64,000 nt of DNA from Merdimonas sp963929015 (GCF_963929015.1 NZ_CAWVHE010000003.1:496001-560000); one strand, 5' to 3'; counted from the first letter of the stretch, positions 33,007 through 42,720 are shown. The notes: generated from the sequence alone by a model not told the origin. Numbers and translations are program-made.

Positions 33007-34728
33007 TTACTGAAGCAGTTCCGGCATGGGATTTACGCCGGTAAAGAGCAGAACGCCTACAATAGTGGCAACAACTGCACAATAGATCAGGGCAGGAATG
33101 ATATTGGTCCGGATCAGTTTTCCTTCGTTGCCGTTGGTGCCTGTGGTAGCGCATGCTGCAACAATATTGTTGACGCAGATCTGATTACCGATGGCTCCGC
33201 CCATATTCTGAAGAGCAACGATCAGTACCTGGGACATGCCAAGGACAGTTGCTGTTTCAAATTGCAGGGATGCAAACAGCGTGTTGGACACGGTACAGGA
33301 ACCGGACATAAATGCTCCGAGTACTCCGATCAGCGGAGCTACCAGGAAGTAAGCTTTATCAAAGATATTGGCCAGCGCATGCGCCATGATATAGAGCATA
33401 CTGCTGTTTGCATAGGTAAATTCTTCTACCGTCTGTCCGGCAGACAGGACGGTTTCGCCGATAGAGGCATCGCTGGTAAAGCGGTAGAGATTTACCATTG
33501 CAACGCCAAACAGAAGAGCGATGGCAGCACCGGACACCTGGTTGAACGAGTCGAAGATCGCTGTCCTTGCCTCTGTTTTTGTCATCTTATGTAAGAAAAT
33601 GGTCAGTAAAGCCACGATAATAAATGGCAGGATCCCGGCATTCCAGAAGAATTTGAAATCCCAGTTAATGTTTTCAAATCCAAGGATGTGATCCACATGA
33701 AGGATAAACGGTTCATTGTTCAAAATATCCTTCAGGCCAAAGACGGCGATTCTGGAGATGACAAGAAAGATACCGATGATAATATAAGGCATCCAGGCTT
33801 TCACCGGGCTCATGCCTTTTTCCTTGGTAGTGCTGACCTTGCGGGTTGCCATCCAGGACTTGTCGCCCCATTCTTCCACCCGGTCAAAGGTCCATTCTTC
33901 TTTTGGCATCAGGATTCCTTTTTTGGCAGCAATCATCAGGACAAAGAGTGCAATGATGAAGGCAACCATAGAGGTTAATTCCGGTCCGGCAAAAATGGCC
34001 ATCGGAATATAGATCACGGCAACGACTGCTCCGGAAAGGAGACAGAACGGGAGGGCCGGAAGGGCGTCTTTAAAGGACTTGTTGGGGCCAAATACCTTAC
34101 AAAGTACGCAGACGCCGATAAAGATAATAAAGAATCCGCCGATCATATGAGGAATACAGGTCCATTTTGTCAGCTCCATGGTGAAAGTATCTGGGTTTCC
34201 GCCAAGGCCTGTGACAGCAGAGGCAACCGTACTGGAGGCAGTCAGAGTCGGGACGCCTACCGGTCCGGGGCAGACAGGTGTGGAGTTGTAGATCAGGCAG
34301 ACCGCCGCCGCTGCAAGAGGCGGGAACCCAAGACTGATCAGGATCGGGGCTGCCAGTGCTGCCGGAGTGCCAAAGCCTGCGACTCCTTCAATAAAGCCTG
34401 CGAAGATATAGCCGATGATGACTGCCTGGATCCTTGCGTCTCTGGTAATATTTGAAAACATCTGATTGATGGACGCCATAGCTCCAGATTGTTTCAGGAT
34501 ATTCATCAGCAAAATCGCGCCGAAGATAATACACAGTGTTTCAAAGGCACTTAGGAAACCTGCGATCGTCTGCGCGGTCATCTCTAAAACACCCATGTGC
34601 CATACCAGTCCGGCAACCAGGCAGGCCACCAGCCAGGAAAGCGGAAGCGCCTGCTTTGCCGGCCTGTTGAATCCGACCATTAAAACTACGGTCAGCAAGA
34701 TGGGAAATGATGCAATGAGAGCATACAT
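33007..34728 (-). CDS. L-lactate permease (LctP) family transporter
   Basis: A 573-residue membrane protein with about 13-14 hydrophobic segments. Family features include 'GYIFAGFIEGVAGFGTPAALAAPILISLGF', 'NSTPVCPGPVGVPT' and 'APLIGVLGAFMSGSCTVSNTLFASLQFETA'. LctP proteins take up lactate, glycolate or related hydroxy acids with protons. The gene is divergent from a TetR regulator and the Grd-like cluster, so the actual substrate may be the compound handled by that cluster and not lactate. A real lactate role is also possible because ldh lies 20 kb away. Confidence 0.85.
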   Translation of the reverse strand: MYALIASFPILLTVVLMVGFNRPAKQALPLSWLVACLVAGLVWHMGVLEMTAQTIAGFLSAFETLCIIFGAILLMNILKQSGAMASINQMFSNITRDARIQAVIIGYIFAGFIEGVAGFGTPAALAAPILISLGFPPLAAAAVCLIYNSTPVCPGPVGVPTLTASSTVASAVTGLGGNPDTFTMELTKWTCIPHMIGGFFIIFIGVCVLCKVFGPNKSFKDALPALPFCLLSGAVVAVIYIPMAIFAGPELTSMVAFIIALFVLMIAAKKGILMPKEEWTFDRVEEWGDKSWMATRKVSTTKEKGMSPVKAWMPYIIIGIFLVISRIAVFGLKDILNNEPFILHVDHILGFENINWDFKFFWNAGILPFIIVALLTIFLHKMTKTEARTAIFDSFNQVSGAAIALLFGVAMVNLYRFTSDASIGETVLSAGQTVEEFTYANSSMLYIMAHALANIFDKAYFLVAPLIGVLGAFMSGSCTVSNTLFASLQFETATVLGMSQVLIVALQNMGGAIGNQICVNNIVAACATTGTNGNEGKLIRTNIIPALIYCAVVATIVGVLLFTGVNPMPELLQ

Positions 34729-34913
34729 GAAAAACTCCTCCTTTTTGAAAGTTCATAAAGTAATCCGGCATTTTTTTATGTCTGCATCATAGCAAAGTGT
34801 AAAAAGATAGTCATTTGTCAATCCGGAAGTGTGTCAGAATTATGGTCATCAAATCTGGAATGTATTAATGGATTTCAAAATTGGGAGAAAGAAGACTTGA
34901 AATATTCTGAAAA

Positions 34914-34983
34914 TTGTGCAGTTCAAATAAATTGCACAAAAAAATCAACGGCGATTTGGTTGAATATAGATAAAACCTATATT
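34914..34983. promoter_or_regulatory. Two dyads in the LctP/tetR divergent region
   Basis: TTGTGCA (34914-34920) and TGCACAA (34933-34939) form one inverted repeat. AATATAG (34963-34969) and CTATATT (34977-34983) form a second. The 358-base gap between the divergent genes has no coding sequence I can support. These dyads are the best operator candidates for the TetR protein at 35087. Confidence 0.45.
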
Positions 34984-35086
34984 AAAATATGATTAATAGA
35001 AAAAAGCGTAAGACAATGTAAGGGTTTTGTGAAAACAAATAATAAGAAAGGATATTGTTTTTTACGGCAGATAAGGAGAGTTGTAT

Positions 35087-35725
35087 ATGTCGAATAACAT
35101 GATTACGAAGGACGCACTGGGAAAGGCATTAAAAGTGTTATTGGAAAAAAAGCCATTATCCAAAATATCTGTGAAGGATATTACGGAATACTGTAATATC
35201 AGCAGAAATACGTTTTATTATCATTTTAAGGATAAGTATGAGCTGATCAACTGGATCTTTTACACAGATATGCTGGAAAATGTGAACTCTTTTAATGACC
35301 CGTCGAAGCTGACCAACAGTTTTGTGAATGTGTGCAAGTGTCTGTATGCGAACAGGAAATTTTATCTGGCGTGTTTCCAGTATATCGGGCAGAATTCCCT
35401 GTATGAGTATCTGAATGAATTTTATTATGAACTCTGGAGGATCAATATTGACGTCCGGTATACGGAGTCTGGCTTTAAGCTGACAGAGACAGAGCTTCAT
35501 CTGATGGCGAAGATGAAAGCCCATTCTCTGGTCGGGATCATATCTGACTGGGTGAAGGACGGCATGCACGATAATTATATGAGTTATTTTGAACAGGTGC
35601 ATGCAGTTCTGGAGTTTGAAGCTTCCGGTTATGCAAGACTTTCTGATCAGATGATGCTGGAAAAACAGGAGGGCCAGGCAGGAAAAAAGAATGAAGAAGG
35701 GAAGAGTTATTTAAGAGTATGTTAG
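35087..35725 (+). CDS. TetR/AcrR family regulator of the Grd-like cluster
   Basis: A 212-residue protein; the ATG at 35087 lies 8 bases behind AAGGAG. The helix-turn-helix covers about 8-50 ('ALGKALKVLLEKKPLSKISVKDITEYCNISRNTFYYHF'), with a DhaS-type C-terminal domain. The last 7 bases overlap the start of the next gene, so it is translationally coupled to the Cys-type GrdB paralogue. It probably senses the substrate or product of this cluster and controls the divergent transporter too. Confidence 0.85.
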   Translation: MSNNMITKDALGKALKVLLEKKPLSKISVKDITEYCNISRNTFYYHFKDKYELINWIFYTDMLENVNSFNDPSKLTNSFVNVCKCLYANRKFYLACFQYIGQNSLYEYLNEFYYELWRINIDVRYTESGFKLTETELHLMAKMKAHSLVGIISDWVKDGMHDNYMSYFEQVHAVLEFEASGYARLSDQMMLEKQEGQAGKKNEEGKSYLRVC

Positions 35726-36558
35726 AAGAAGCAAAATGGATCTATTCCAATCTGGAGGATCGAAACAGGCAGGGAGAGAATCAGCTCATTCCGTTTATCA
35801 ATTATCAGAAGCCTGCGCCCGAGAGATGTCTGGACATGTTGCTTTCAAAATATCGCGGGGAGCATTATCAGACGGAAGTTGTTATGGCAAAGCCGCAGAA
35901 ATCACGGCTTCCTGTACTCCGCAAAAAACTAAGCCAGGCATCCGTCATGCTGATCACGGACGGCGGACTGGTACCGTACGGGAATCCGGACCGGGTTCCC
36001 TCTGTCAATGTAGGCGGGTTTTATGAATATCCGATCCGGGGTTGTGCAACCCTGGAGAGAGATAAGTATGAAGTGACCCATCAGGGATATGACAATTCTT
36101 TTGTAAAAGAAGATCCCAATCGTCTGGTTCCCGTGGATGTGATGCGGGATCTGGAGCGGGAAGGCATCGTCGGAAAGCTGTATGACAGTTTTCTTACAAC
36201 AGTAGGCGTGATGGTTTCCACCGGGAAAAGCGTGTCTCTGGGAAGGGAAATAGCGGCTTATGTCAGAACCCTGGATGTAGACGCAGTGATCATCACCTCG
36301 GTGTGCGGGACCAGCACAAGGTGCGGAGCCAATATCGGCATGGAGCTTGAGAAAGTGGGAATCCCTGTGGTACAGATTACAAACCTGACAAAAATCGCAA
36401 TGGATATTGGCGTACGCAGGATCGTAAAAGGAAATAACGTCTGTCATCCTCTGGGAGCGCCGAAACTATCGGATAAAGGGGAGAGAGAATACAGGAGAAA
36501 AATCGTCCTGACGGCGTTGGAAGAGCTGAGAATAGAAAGTGTGGATCAAAAGCTGTAG
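35719..36558 (+). CDS. GrdB-like reductase protein, short, Cys in place of Sec
   Basis: A 279-residue protein that aligns with the C-terminal two thirds of the selenoprotein at 38021. It keeps 'DGGLVPYGNPDR', 'YEVTHQGYDNSFVKEDPNRLVP' and 'LTKIAMDIGVRRIVKGNNVCHPLG'. At the redox site it has TSVCGTSTRCGAN with Cys196 where the other has selenocysteine. About 160 N-terminal residues of the family are missing, yet the start overlaps the tetR stop and looks genuine. It could be a subunit, a regulator or an independent thiol reductase. A strong terminator follows, so it is expressed with tetR and apart from the main pair. Confidence 0.75.
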   Translation: MLEEAKWIYSNLEDRNRQGENQLIPFINYQKPAPERCLDMLLSKYRGEHYQTEVVMAKPQKSRLPVLRKKLSQASVMLITDGGLVPYGNPDRVPSVNVGGFYEYPIRGCATLERDKYEVTHQGYDNSFVKEDPNRLVPVDVMRDLEREGIVGKLYDSFLTTVGVMVSTGKSVSLGREIAAYVRTLDVDAVIITSVCGTSTRCGANIGMELEKVGIPVVQITNLTKIAMDIGVRRIVKGNNVCHPLGAPKLSDKGEREYRRKIVLTALEELRIESVDQKL

Positions 36559-36583
36559 AAGATTTGTTTTCTACAGCTTTTTG
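36549..36583 (+). terminator. Terminator after the Cys-type paralogue
   Basis: AAAGCTGTAGAA and TTCTACAGCTTT form a stem followed by T residues. The stop codon lies inside the left arm. Confidence 0.8.
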
Positions 36584-36735
36584 TACAGATACGGTATTCG
36601 TCATAGAATTAAGCAGACCGAATATTTTGTTTATTGTCTGTTAATTACCTTGTGCATAGAATTAAAGTTAAATATAAAGTGAATTCGGCGGCCTGTAACC
36701 AGAGAATTTTAAAGGAAGGAGTACGGAAGAAAACT

Positions 36736-38016
36736 ATGAGCAAAAAATTACAAATCGATTATATCCATGTGAAAAAAGTTGAATTCGGAGCAAAAACCGA
36801 ATTGAAAGACGGTATCCTGACAGTCAACAAAGAAGAACTGATGGATCTGGCGAAAAGCGAATTGTTTGGAAGCCTGGACATTAAGCTGGCTGTGCCGGGA
36901 GAAAGCTGCAGGATCCTCGGAATCCACGATGTGATGCAGCCCCGTTGTAAGGCAGATGCCCCGGAAACTTCGTATCCAGGAATCTGGGGGAAGCTTGCAC
37001 CCATGGGAGAAGGACGCACAATAGCATTAAAAGGAGTGGTGATCTCCGATATATATTATGCGAAGTGTAATATTAAATATTACCTGGATATGGGAGGAGA
37101 ATGTGCGAAGTATACACATTTTTCCAAACATTACCATATCATCCTGGATGCGACGCCGGCAGAAGGCGTCAGTGATGCCAGCTATGCGGAAGCGCTGAAA
37201 TACGCTTCTTTGAGCATTAACGTACATCTGGCAAAACTGGGAATCGACATGACGCCCGATGAGTCTGAAGTCTTTGAACTGGGACCGGTTGGACCGGGAC
37301 CGGATGGCAAGCCGCTGCCGAAGGTGGCGTATCTGGTGACTCACATGGCGTCCCATGATACCTGGAACTTCCTGGTATATGGACAAAGCGCCATCGGATT
37401 CCTGCCCACGATCCTTCAGCCCACGGAGATCCTGGACGGGGCTATGGTATGGAGATACTGGGAGCCTAACTACTATCTGCAGAATGAAGTATATCTGAAA
37501 GAATTAATGAGACGTCATGGAAAAGACATTGAGTTTGTAGGATTTGTGATGGCAAACAATGTGATGAAAATTGACGGAAAAGACGCTATGGGAATGATGG
37601 CTGCCACCCTGTGCAAAGAGACACTGAAAGCGGATTGCGTAATTGTCAACAAGTCCGGTATGGGGCACTGTCAGCTGGATTCTGCGCTTGCCTATAACTG
37701 GGCGGAAAAGATGGGAATGCCCTGTGTTATGAATCTTTCGGCGGTTTCCAATGATAAGCCGGGCGACATGCTGGTTATTTCCGATCCCAAGATCGATGCA
37801 GTGGTAAACAGCGGAAGGAATTATGACCTTCATCATCCAAGGGTAGACAGGGTGATCGGCGAAGGAACCAATGTGCCCAGTCTGATGGGAGTCGATGTAC
37901 AGGGACCGTTTGTTCACACCACAAACTTTGCTTATCAGGGAATCTGGTCACAGCTTGGCGACTGCTATGTGACGACGGATGCAGATTTGCCGGATGTCCC
38001 GGAGAAGGAGGCGTAG
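36736..38016 (+). CDS. GrdE/GrdG/GrdI-like component B subunit, divergent
   Basis: A 426-residue protein with the length and frame of the proprotein subunit of glycine/sarcosine/betaine reductase component B. Family landmarks are 'SCRILGIHDVMQPRCKA', 'LGPVGPGPDG', 'VTHMASHDTWNFLVYGQS', 'LPTILQPTEILDGAMV' and 'RRHGKDIEFVGFVM'. In known members the stretch after '...DGA' carries an Asn-Cys pair that self-cleaves to give the substrate-binding pyruvoyl group (from memory). Here that stretch reads VWRYWEPNYYLQNEV, without the pair, so substrate binding must differ. It starts at 36736 behind GGAAGGAG and is followed after 4 bases by the selenoprotein. Confidence 0.8.
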   Translation: MSKKLQIDYIHVKKVEFGAKTELKDGILTVNKEELMDLAKSELFGSLDIKLAVPGESCRILGIHDVMQPRCKADAPETSYPGIWGKLAPMGEGRTIALKGVVISDIYYAKCNIKYYLDMGGECAKYTHFSKHYHIILDATPAEGVSDASYAEALKYASLSINVHLAKLGIDMTPDESEVFELGPVGPGPDGKPLPKVAYLVTHMASHDTWNFLVYGQSAIGFLPTILQPTEILDGAMVWRYWEPNYYLQNEVYLKELMRRHGKDIEFVGFVMANNVMKIDGKDAMGMMAATLCKETLKADCVIVNKSGMGHCQLDSALAYNWAEKMGMPCVMNLSAVSNDKPGDMLVISDPKIDAVVNSGRNYDLHHPRVDRVIGEGTNVPSLMGVDVQGPFVHTTNFAYQGIWSQLGDCYVTTDADLPDVPEKEA

Positions 38017-38020
38017 GATC

Positions 38021-39340
38021 ATGGGAGAAAAAATAAAGGTTGTTCATTATATTAATCAGTTTTATGGAGGATACGGTGGAGAAGATACCGCCAGTATGGG
38101 GATTGAAGTGAAAGAAGGTCCGGTTGGACCGGGACTTGCCCTTGCGAAAAATCTTGGAGATGAATATGAGATCGTGGCAACATTTATCTGCGGCGATAAC
38201 TATATTGCAGAAAACACAGACGCAGTATGCGAAGAGCTTTCAAAAGTGATCGAAAAGTATCAGGCGCAGCTGTTTGTGGCAGGGCCGGGCTTTAATGCCG
38301 GACGTTACGGGATCGGCTGCGGCGCAACAACCGCGATGGTGACAGAGAAATTAAAGATCCCGGCGGTAACAGCTCTCTATGCGGAAAACCCGGGGACAGA
38401 TCTGTACAAAGACCGGTGTTATATTCTTCAGACCGAAAATAATGCGGCAAAGATGCGGCAGGCAGTAAAACAGGTGTCTGAATTTGCTAAGCGTCTGGTA
38501 AAAGGAGAACCCATCGGCGACGGTAAAAAGGAAGGATATCACGGCTCCGGGCCGGCGATTGAGATTGATTACAGTGTACCGGCTCCAAAGAGAGCGCTGC
38601 GGATGCTGTTAAGCAAATATCATCATGAACCATTTGCGACAGAAGTGATCATGCCCAATCATGAGGAAATTCCGTTGCCTGTTCTTGAGAAACCGGTGGA
38701 TCAGATCAAGATCGCAGTGGTAACGGATGGCGGACTGGTGCCAAAGGGCAATCCGGATCATCAGGTACCTACAAATTCTAAATATTTCCGGATCTATGAC
38801 ACCAAGGGAGCAGACTCTCTGGATCCGGCGGATTACGAGGTCAGCCATCAGGGATATAATAACGCGTTTGTTCTTCAGGACCCCAACCGTCTGGTGCCGA
38901 TGGATGCTCTGGAGGAGTTGAAAAAAGAAGGCAAGATCGGAGATGTTTATCCGAAATTCTATTCTACAGCAGGTGTTATGACGCCAATGGAGATGGGAAA
39001 GAAATTTGGAGAAGATATCGCAAAAGATATGAAGGAACACGGCATTGACGCCGCAATCCTGACGTCCACCTGAGGTACCAGCTCTCGCTGCGGTGCAGTG
39101 ATGACAAAAGAGATTGAAAGGGCAGGTATCCCGATCGTCCATGTAACCAATTTGACAAAGATATCAGAAGGCATCGGTACACACAGAATTCTGCGCGGAA
39201 ACAGCGTGCTTCATGTATTTGGCAACCCGTCGCTTCCGCATGAACAGGAAGTGGAGTACCGGAAAGGTATGGTGGAAGAGGCGCTGGAAATGCTGACGGA
39301 GAAACCGGAAGAAGGGCAGCAGGCGCTGATCCATGAATAG
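38021..39340 (+). CDS. GrdB-like component B selenoprotein (Sec351)
   Basis: A 439-residue selenoprotein of the glycine/sarcosine/betaine reductase B family (GrdB/F/H). The in-frame TGA at 39071-39073 is selenocysteine 351 in 'TSTUGTSSRCGA', after which the frame runs 89 codons more to 39340 with normal family sequence ('IPIVHVTNLTKISEGIGTHRI'). In the familiar motif U-G-T-C the Cys is Ser here. The N-terminal part has 'FYGGYGGEDTASMGIEVKEGPVGPGLALA' features. With the previous gene it would form component B, which needs GrdA and GrdC/GrdD encoded elsewhere. GGAGG precedes the ATG. The substrate is unknown. Confidence 0.88.
39071..39094 (+). promoter_or_regulatory. Selenocysteine UGA and following SECIS-like hairpin
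   Basis: Three bases behind the TGA, ACCAGC (39077-39082) pairs with GCTGcGGT (39087-39094) around a TCTC loop, with one bulged C. Bacterial SECIS elements sit directly behind the UGA like this. The sequence is not conserved between species, so only position and shape can be judged. Confidence 0.65.
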
Positions 39341-39351
39341 GAAAGGATAAC

Positions 39352-40530
39352 ATGATACAGCAGTACAGTGGAATACAGGCATATATTTTGAGAATCAGGC
39401 GAAGATTGCATCAGATTCCGGAAATCGGGCTGAACCTTCCTAAAACCGCTTCTTTTATTCAGAGAGAACTGGAGGCGCTTCAGATTCCTTATGTTCTGTC
39501 CGAGAGGGACAGCGGGATCATGGCGGTGATCAAGGGAGATTATCCGGGAAAGACGGTCGCATTTCGGGCGGATATGGATGCACTTCAGCTGGAAGAAGAA
39601 AATACTGTGGACTACTGTTCCCTGCATAAAGGTTGTATGCATGCGTGCGGACACGACGCGCATATGGCAATGCTGCTTGGGACGGCAAGGCTTCTGATGA
39701 CCTGGCGGCACAGTATGCACGGCACAGTCCGCCTGATCTTTCAGCCGGGCGAGGAGACGGCCAGAGGAGCCGCTCTTGCGATCCAGGATGGATTTGTGGA
39801 TCGTGTGGACGCGATTTTCGGCCTCCACATCGGGACTTTGTTTGGAAAAGAGATCCCCTGCGGGCAGTTTGTGGCTGCCCGCGGGTGTTGCATGGCTTCC
39901 TATGACCATTTCATTTTAAAAGTGAAGGGAAAATCCTGTCACGGATCCAATCCGGAAAAGGGGACAGATCCGATCCAGATCGCTGCTCATATGATCCTGG
40001 CTCTTCAGACCATTCAGACAAGAGAATTAAGTGGAACAACCGCCAGTGTGATCACGGTGGGCAAAGTGACCGGTGGATTTGAATATAACGTCATCCCGGA
40101 CGAGGTGCTGATTGAAGGGACCACCCGGGCGCTGAATGAAGAAGTGCGTGTTTATCTGGCGGAAAGGATCCGGCAGATCGCGGAAGCAACCGCGCAGACA
40201 TTTGGCGGAACCTGTGAGACAAAGATTCTCTGGGGCGCTCCGCCGGTAGTGAATGATCCCAGGATGGCCCGCCTGGCGGCAGATGCAATAGCAGAGCTGT
40301 TAGGCGAGGATAAAGTGAGCATGGAGATGGAGGCTCCCTGTATGGCAGGGGAAGATTTTGCCAATTATCTGGGCAGGGTGCCGGGGGCATTTCTGTATCT
40401 GAGCTCTTCCAATCCCAGGAAGGGTACGGATCGTCCCCATCATAGCTCAGGGTTTAATATTGATGAAGAGGTGTTATGGGAGGGGGCGGCAGCATTTGAC
40501 AGGATTGCCAGAAAGATGCTGCAAAGATAA
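39352..40530 (+). CDS. M20 family amidohydrolase/peptidase
   Basis: A 392-residue zinc enzyme of the M20D group (hippurate/N-acyl-amino-acid hydrolases). Metal ligands are in 'MHACGHDAHMA' and 'FQPGEETARGAA', the dimerisation domain lies at about 180-290, and the last ligand is near 'HHSSGFNIDE'. It starts 11 bases after the selenoprotein and is followed by the radical SAM gene after 4 bases, so all are one operon. Hydrolysis of an N-acyl or amide conjugate could release the substrate of the Grd-like reductase. That link is inference. Confidence 0.9.
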   Translation: MIQQYSGIQAYILRIRRRLHQIPEIGLNLPKTASFIQRELEALQIPYVLSERDSGIMAVIKGDYPGKTVAFRADMDALQLEEENTVDYCSLHKGCMHACGHDAHMAMLLGTARLLMTWRHSMHGTVRLIFQPGEETARGAALAIQDGFVDRVDAIFGLHIGTLFGKEIPCGQFVAARGCCMASYDHFILKVKGKSCHGSNPEKGTDPIQIAAHMILALQTIQTRELSGTTASVITVGKVTGGFEYNVIPDEVLIEGTTRALNEEVRVYLAERIRQIAEATAQTFGGTCETKILWGAPPVVNDPRMARLAADAIAELLGEDKVSMEMEAPCMAGEDFANYLGRVPGAFLYLSSSNPRKGTDRPHHSSGFNIDEEVLWEGAAAFDRIARKMLQR

Positions 40531-40534
40531 ATAC

Positions 40535-41380
40535 ATGGATACCACACAGTTATATTCAGAAAAAGAAATATACCGGCCTTTCTGGGAACGAAACAGCGCG
40601 TTCCTGGAAGTGGAGACAGGGTGCAGCTGGCACAGATGTGCTTTCTGCGATTTTGCCAGGGATTCCTTTTCTTTGTTTCCGATCGATGAGATCCAGAAGA
40701 AAATCGAATTGCTGGCTCCTTATGTTCGGGAGAAAAAAAGTATCTTTTTGCTGGGAGAGAATCCCCTGGTGATGCCGACACAGAAACTTCTTTTGATTTT
40801 TCAGTCCATCCGAAAGCATATGCCCTGGATGGAGCAGATCAACATGTATGCCAGATTTGATGATGTACTGAAAAAGGCGCCGAAAGAAATCATGTTATTG
40901 CGAAAAAACGGGTTGCATAGTCTGTATCTGGGGCTGGAGTCCGGAAACGATGAAGTTCTTAAGTTGATGTCCAAGGGAGAAACTGCTTCACAGGCAGTGG
41001 AGGCCTGCAGCATCCTGCGGGCAGCCGGTGTGGAGATTGGATTAAGCGCGATCACAGGCCTTGGAGGAAAAGAACGGTCCTTTTCTCACGCCAAAGATAC
41101 GGCAGAGATTTTGAATAGCATACGACCTGGGAAGATATGGATGATGGGGCTTCTGGTGTGGCCGGATACGCCCCTTGCGACATTGGTAGACCAGGGGAAA
41201 TTTCACCCCCTGACACAGAAGGAAAAGGCGGAGGAAGAGATTCTGCTGTTGTCCGGCCTGGAACATTTTGACTGTATCTTTGCGGATACAACAGTGATGG
41301 GAAAGTATACGCTGATCGGTCAGCTGGCAACTGAAAAAGAACGGATGATCCAGTGGCTTCATGAGCTGGAGTGTGGTTAA
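40535..41380 (+). CDS. Radical SAM protein with CX4CX2C cluster motif
   Basis: A 281-residue protein from ATG 40535 (the longer open frame begins inside the previous gene). The iron-sulfur motif is 'ETGCSWHRCAFCDF', spaced C-x4-C-x2-C instead of the usual C-x3-C-x2-C; a clostridial radical SAM group has this form. Later motifs are 'GENPLVMPTQKL', 'GLHSLYLGLESGNDEVLKLMSKG' and 'GVEIGLSAITGLGG'. Residues after 270 are few, so no extra Fe-S domain is present. Its target is unknown; modification of a substrate or cofactor for the reductase is possible. Confidence 0.8.
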   Translation: MDTTQLYSEKEIYRPFWERNSAFLEVETGCSWHRCAFCDFARDSFSLFPIDEIQKKIELLAPYVREKKSIFLLGENPLVMPTQKLLLIFQSIRKHMPWMEQINMYARFDDVLKKAPKEIMLLRKNGLHSLYLGLESGNDEVLKLMSKGETASQAVEACSILRAAGVEIGLSAITGLGGKERSFSHAKDTAEILNSIRPGKIWMMGLLVWPDTPLATLVDQGKFHPLTQKEKAEEEILLLSGLEHFDCIFADTTVMGKYTLIGQLATEKERMIQWLHELECG

Positions 41381-41606
41381 GTCTGGCGATTTCCGGAATA
41401 TAAATCGTACTATTTGTTAAAAAAAGCGACAAATCGAAAAAGTGTTGAAAATGAGTACACATCCGGGAGTTTGTCAGATTTCTTTTGTGTAAAAATATAG
41501 TATATTCAAACTAAGATATTTGGTGGATTTTGTTAATCTAAATGTATTTTGTTCAGGCGGAACAATACAAAATATCCAAAATTATTTTTTTAAAGGAGGA
41601 AATACT

Positions 41607-42699
41607 ATGGGACTCGACAAATTTAGGATTCGTGACGATGCAAAATGGGGACATCCGGAACTGGAAGTTTCTTATTCCCTGATGGGGCAGTCGGTGGGAT
41701 ATTCAGAAGTCCTGCTCAATGACGACCTGTCTTTTGAGGAACGGCAGGAGTTTGCAGCACATGCAGAAGACGGATTTAAGGATTATCTTCCGGATTATGA
41801 CTGGTCCCGCGTAACAGAGTATGAGGCTCCTGGCTGTATTGATGAGCCGGACGCTCCGCCAGTGAAGATGTTAGTGGCCAACCCCAAAGAGAAATGGAGT
41901 TATAAGAGAAACAGCCCCTGTATCCTGATTATTCCGGGAGGCGGACTTACCACATGTTTCCGGTTTACTGCCGATATTGAGAACTGGGCGGATAAGTTCG
42001 GCGTGCCGGTTGCAACACTGACGTATCGTACCCTTTGCCAGGGAGCGCAGTATCCGGCGCCGGTTAATGACTGTGAAGCTGCATACAATTTCCTGGTTGA
42101 ACATGCCAAAGAGCTGAATATCAGCCCCAATAAGATCGTTCTTCACGGAAACAGCTCCGGCGGACATCTTGTCACTGGCTCTTTGCCACAGGTTAAAGAA
42201 ACGTGGCATTACCCCACGCGGATGTATGGTATGGGTGCCGATCATTGATGACCGTCCGATGCCGCAGTATCGTTCTCTGAGGATTAATTCTGCTTTCTGG
42301 GGCGGCTCTGATGCAGCACAGTCCGCAAGGCAGTATCTTGGAAAATTGAATAACTGTGTGGATGTTCCGGCAGAAGCATTCCCGGGACGTGCAACAGTAG
42401 AAGAGTGTGTAGGACTTCCGCCTACATTCATCCATGCAATGATCAATGACAACGGACTGGATCAGACTTCCGAGTATATCAGCAAGCTGGCGGCAGCAGG
42501 CGTTTACTGTGAGATGCATGCATGGGGCGGCAGCCAGCACTGTTCACTGACTACGTCTGCAAATGTGTTGGATAAGGACGATCCGGATGCAGAATATGCA
42601 CAGCTCTTTAACAAGGTCTGCGAAAAAGAGATCCGGGATATGTTTGAATATGATCTTAGAAGACCGTGGACAGTAGAAGAATTTAACGAACCCGATTAA
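41607..42699 (+). pseudogene. Alpha/beta-hydrolase, frameshifted copy
   Basis: A GGAGG site and ATG at 41607 open a frame with 'GLDKFRIRDDAKWGHPE', the oxyanion-loop 'CILIIPGGGLT' and the nucleophile 'LHGNSSGGH'. At about 42166-42172 the frame shifts and the rest ('SLALCHRLKKRGITPRG...LRRPWTVEEFNEPD') continues one frame over. Compared with the intact paralogue at 43224, one extra base (probably G) explains the break. The joined protein would have about 363 residues. It could be a recent mutation, a phase-variation event or a sequencing error. It heads the first copy of a duplicated two-gene module. Confidence 0.8.
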
Positions 42700-42720
42700 A
42701 CCGACAGGAGGAAATTAGAA

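Noticed and set aside
33007..34728. Certain assignment of the transporter to lactate because ldh is in the window
   Set aside because: It lies 20 kb from ldh and is divergent from the Grd-like cluster; LctP relatives carry several acids.
39071..39073. Nonsense mutation in the GrdB-like gene
   Set aside because: The frame continues with family sequence, the family uses Sec at this very position, and a hairpin follows.
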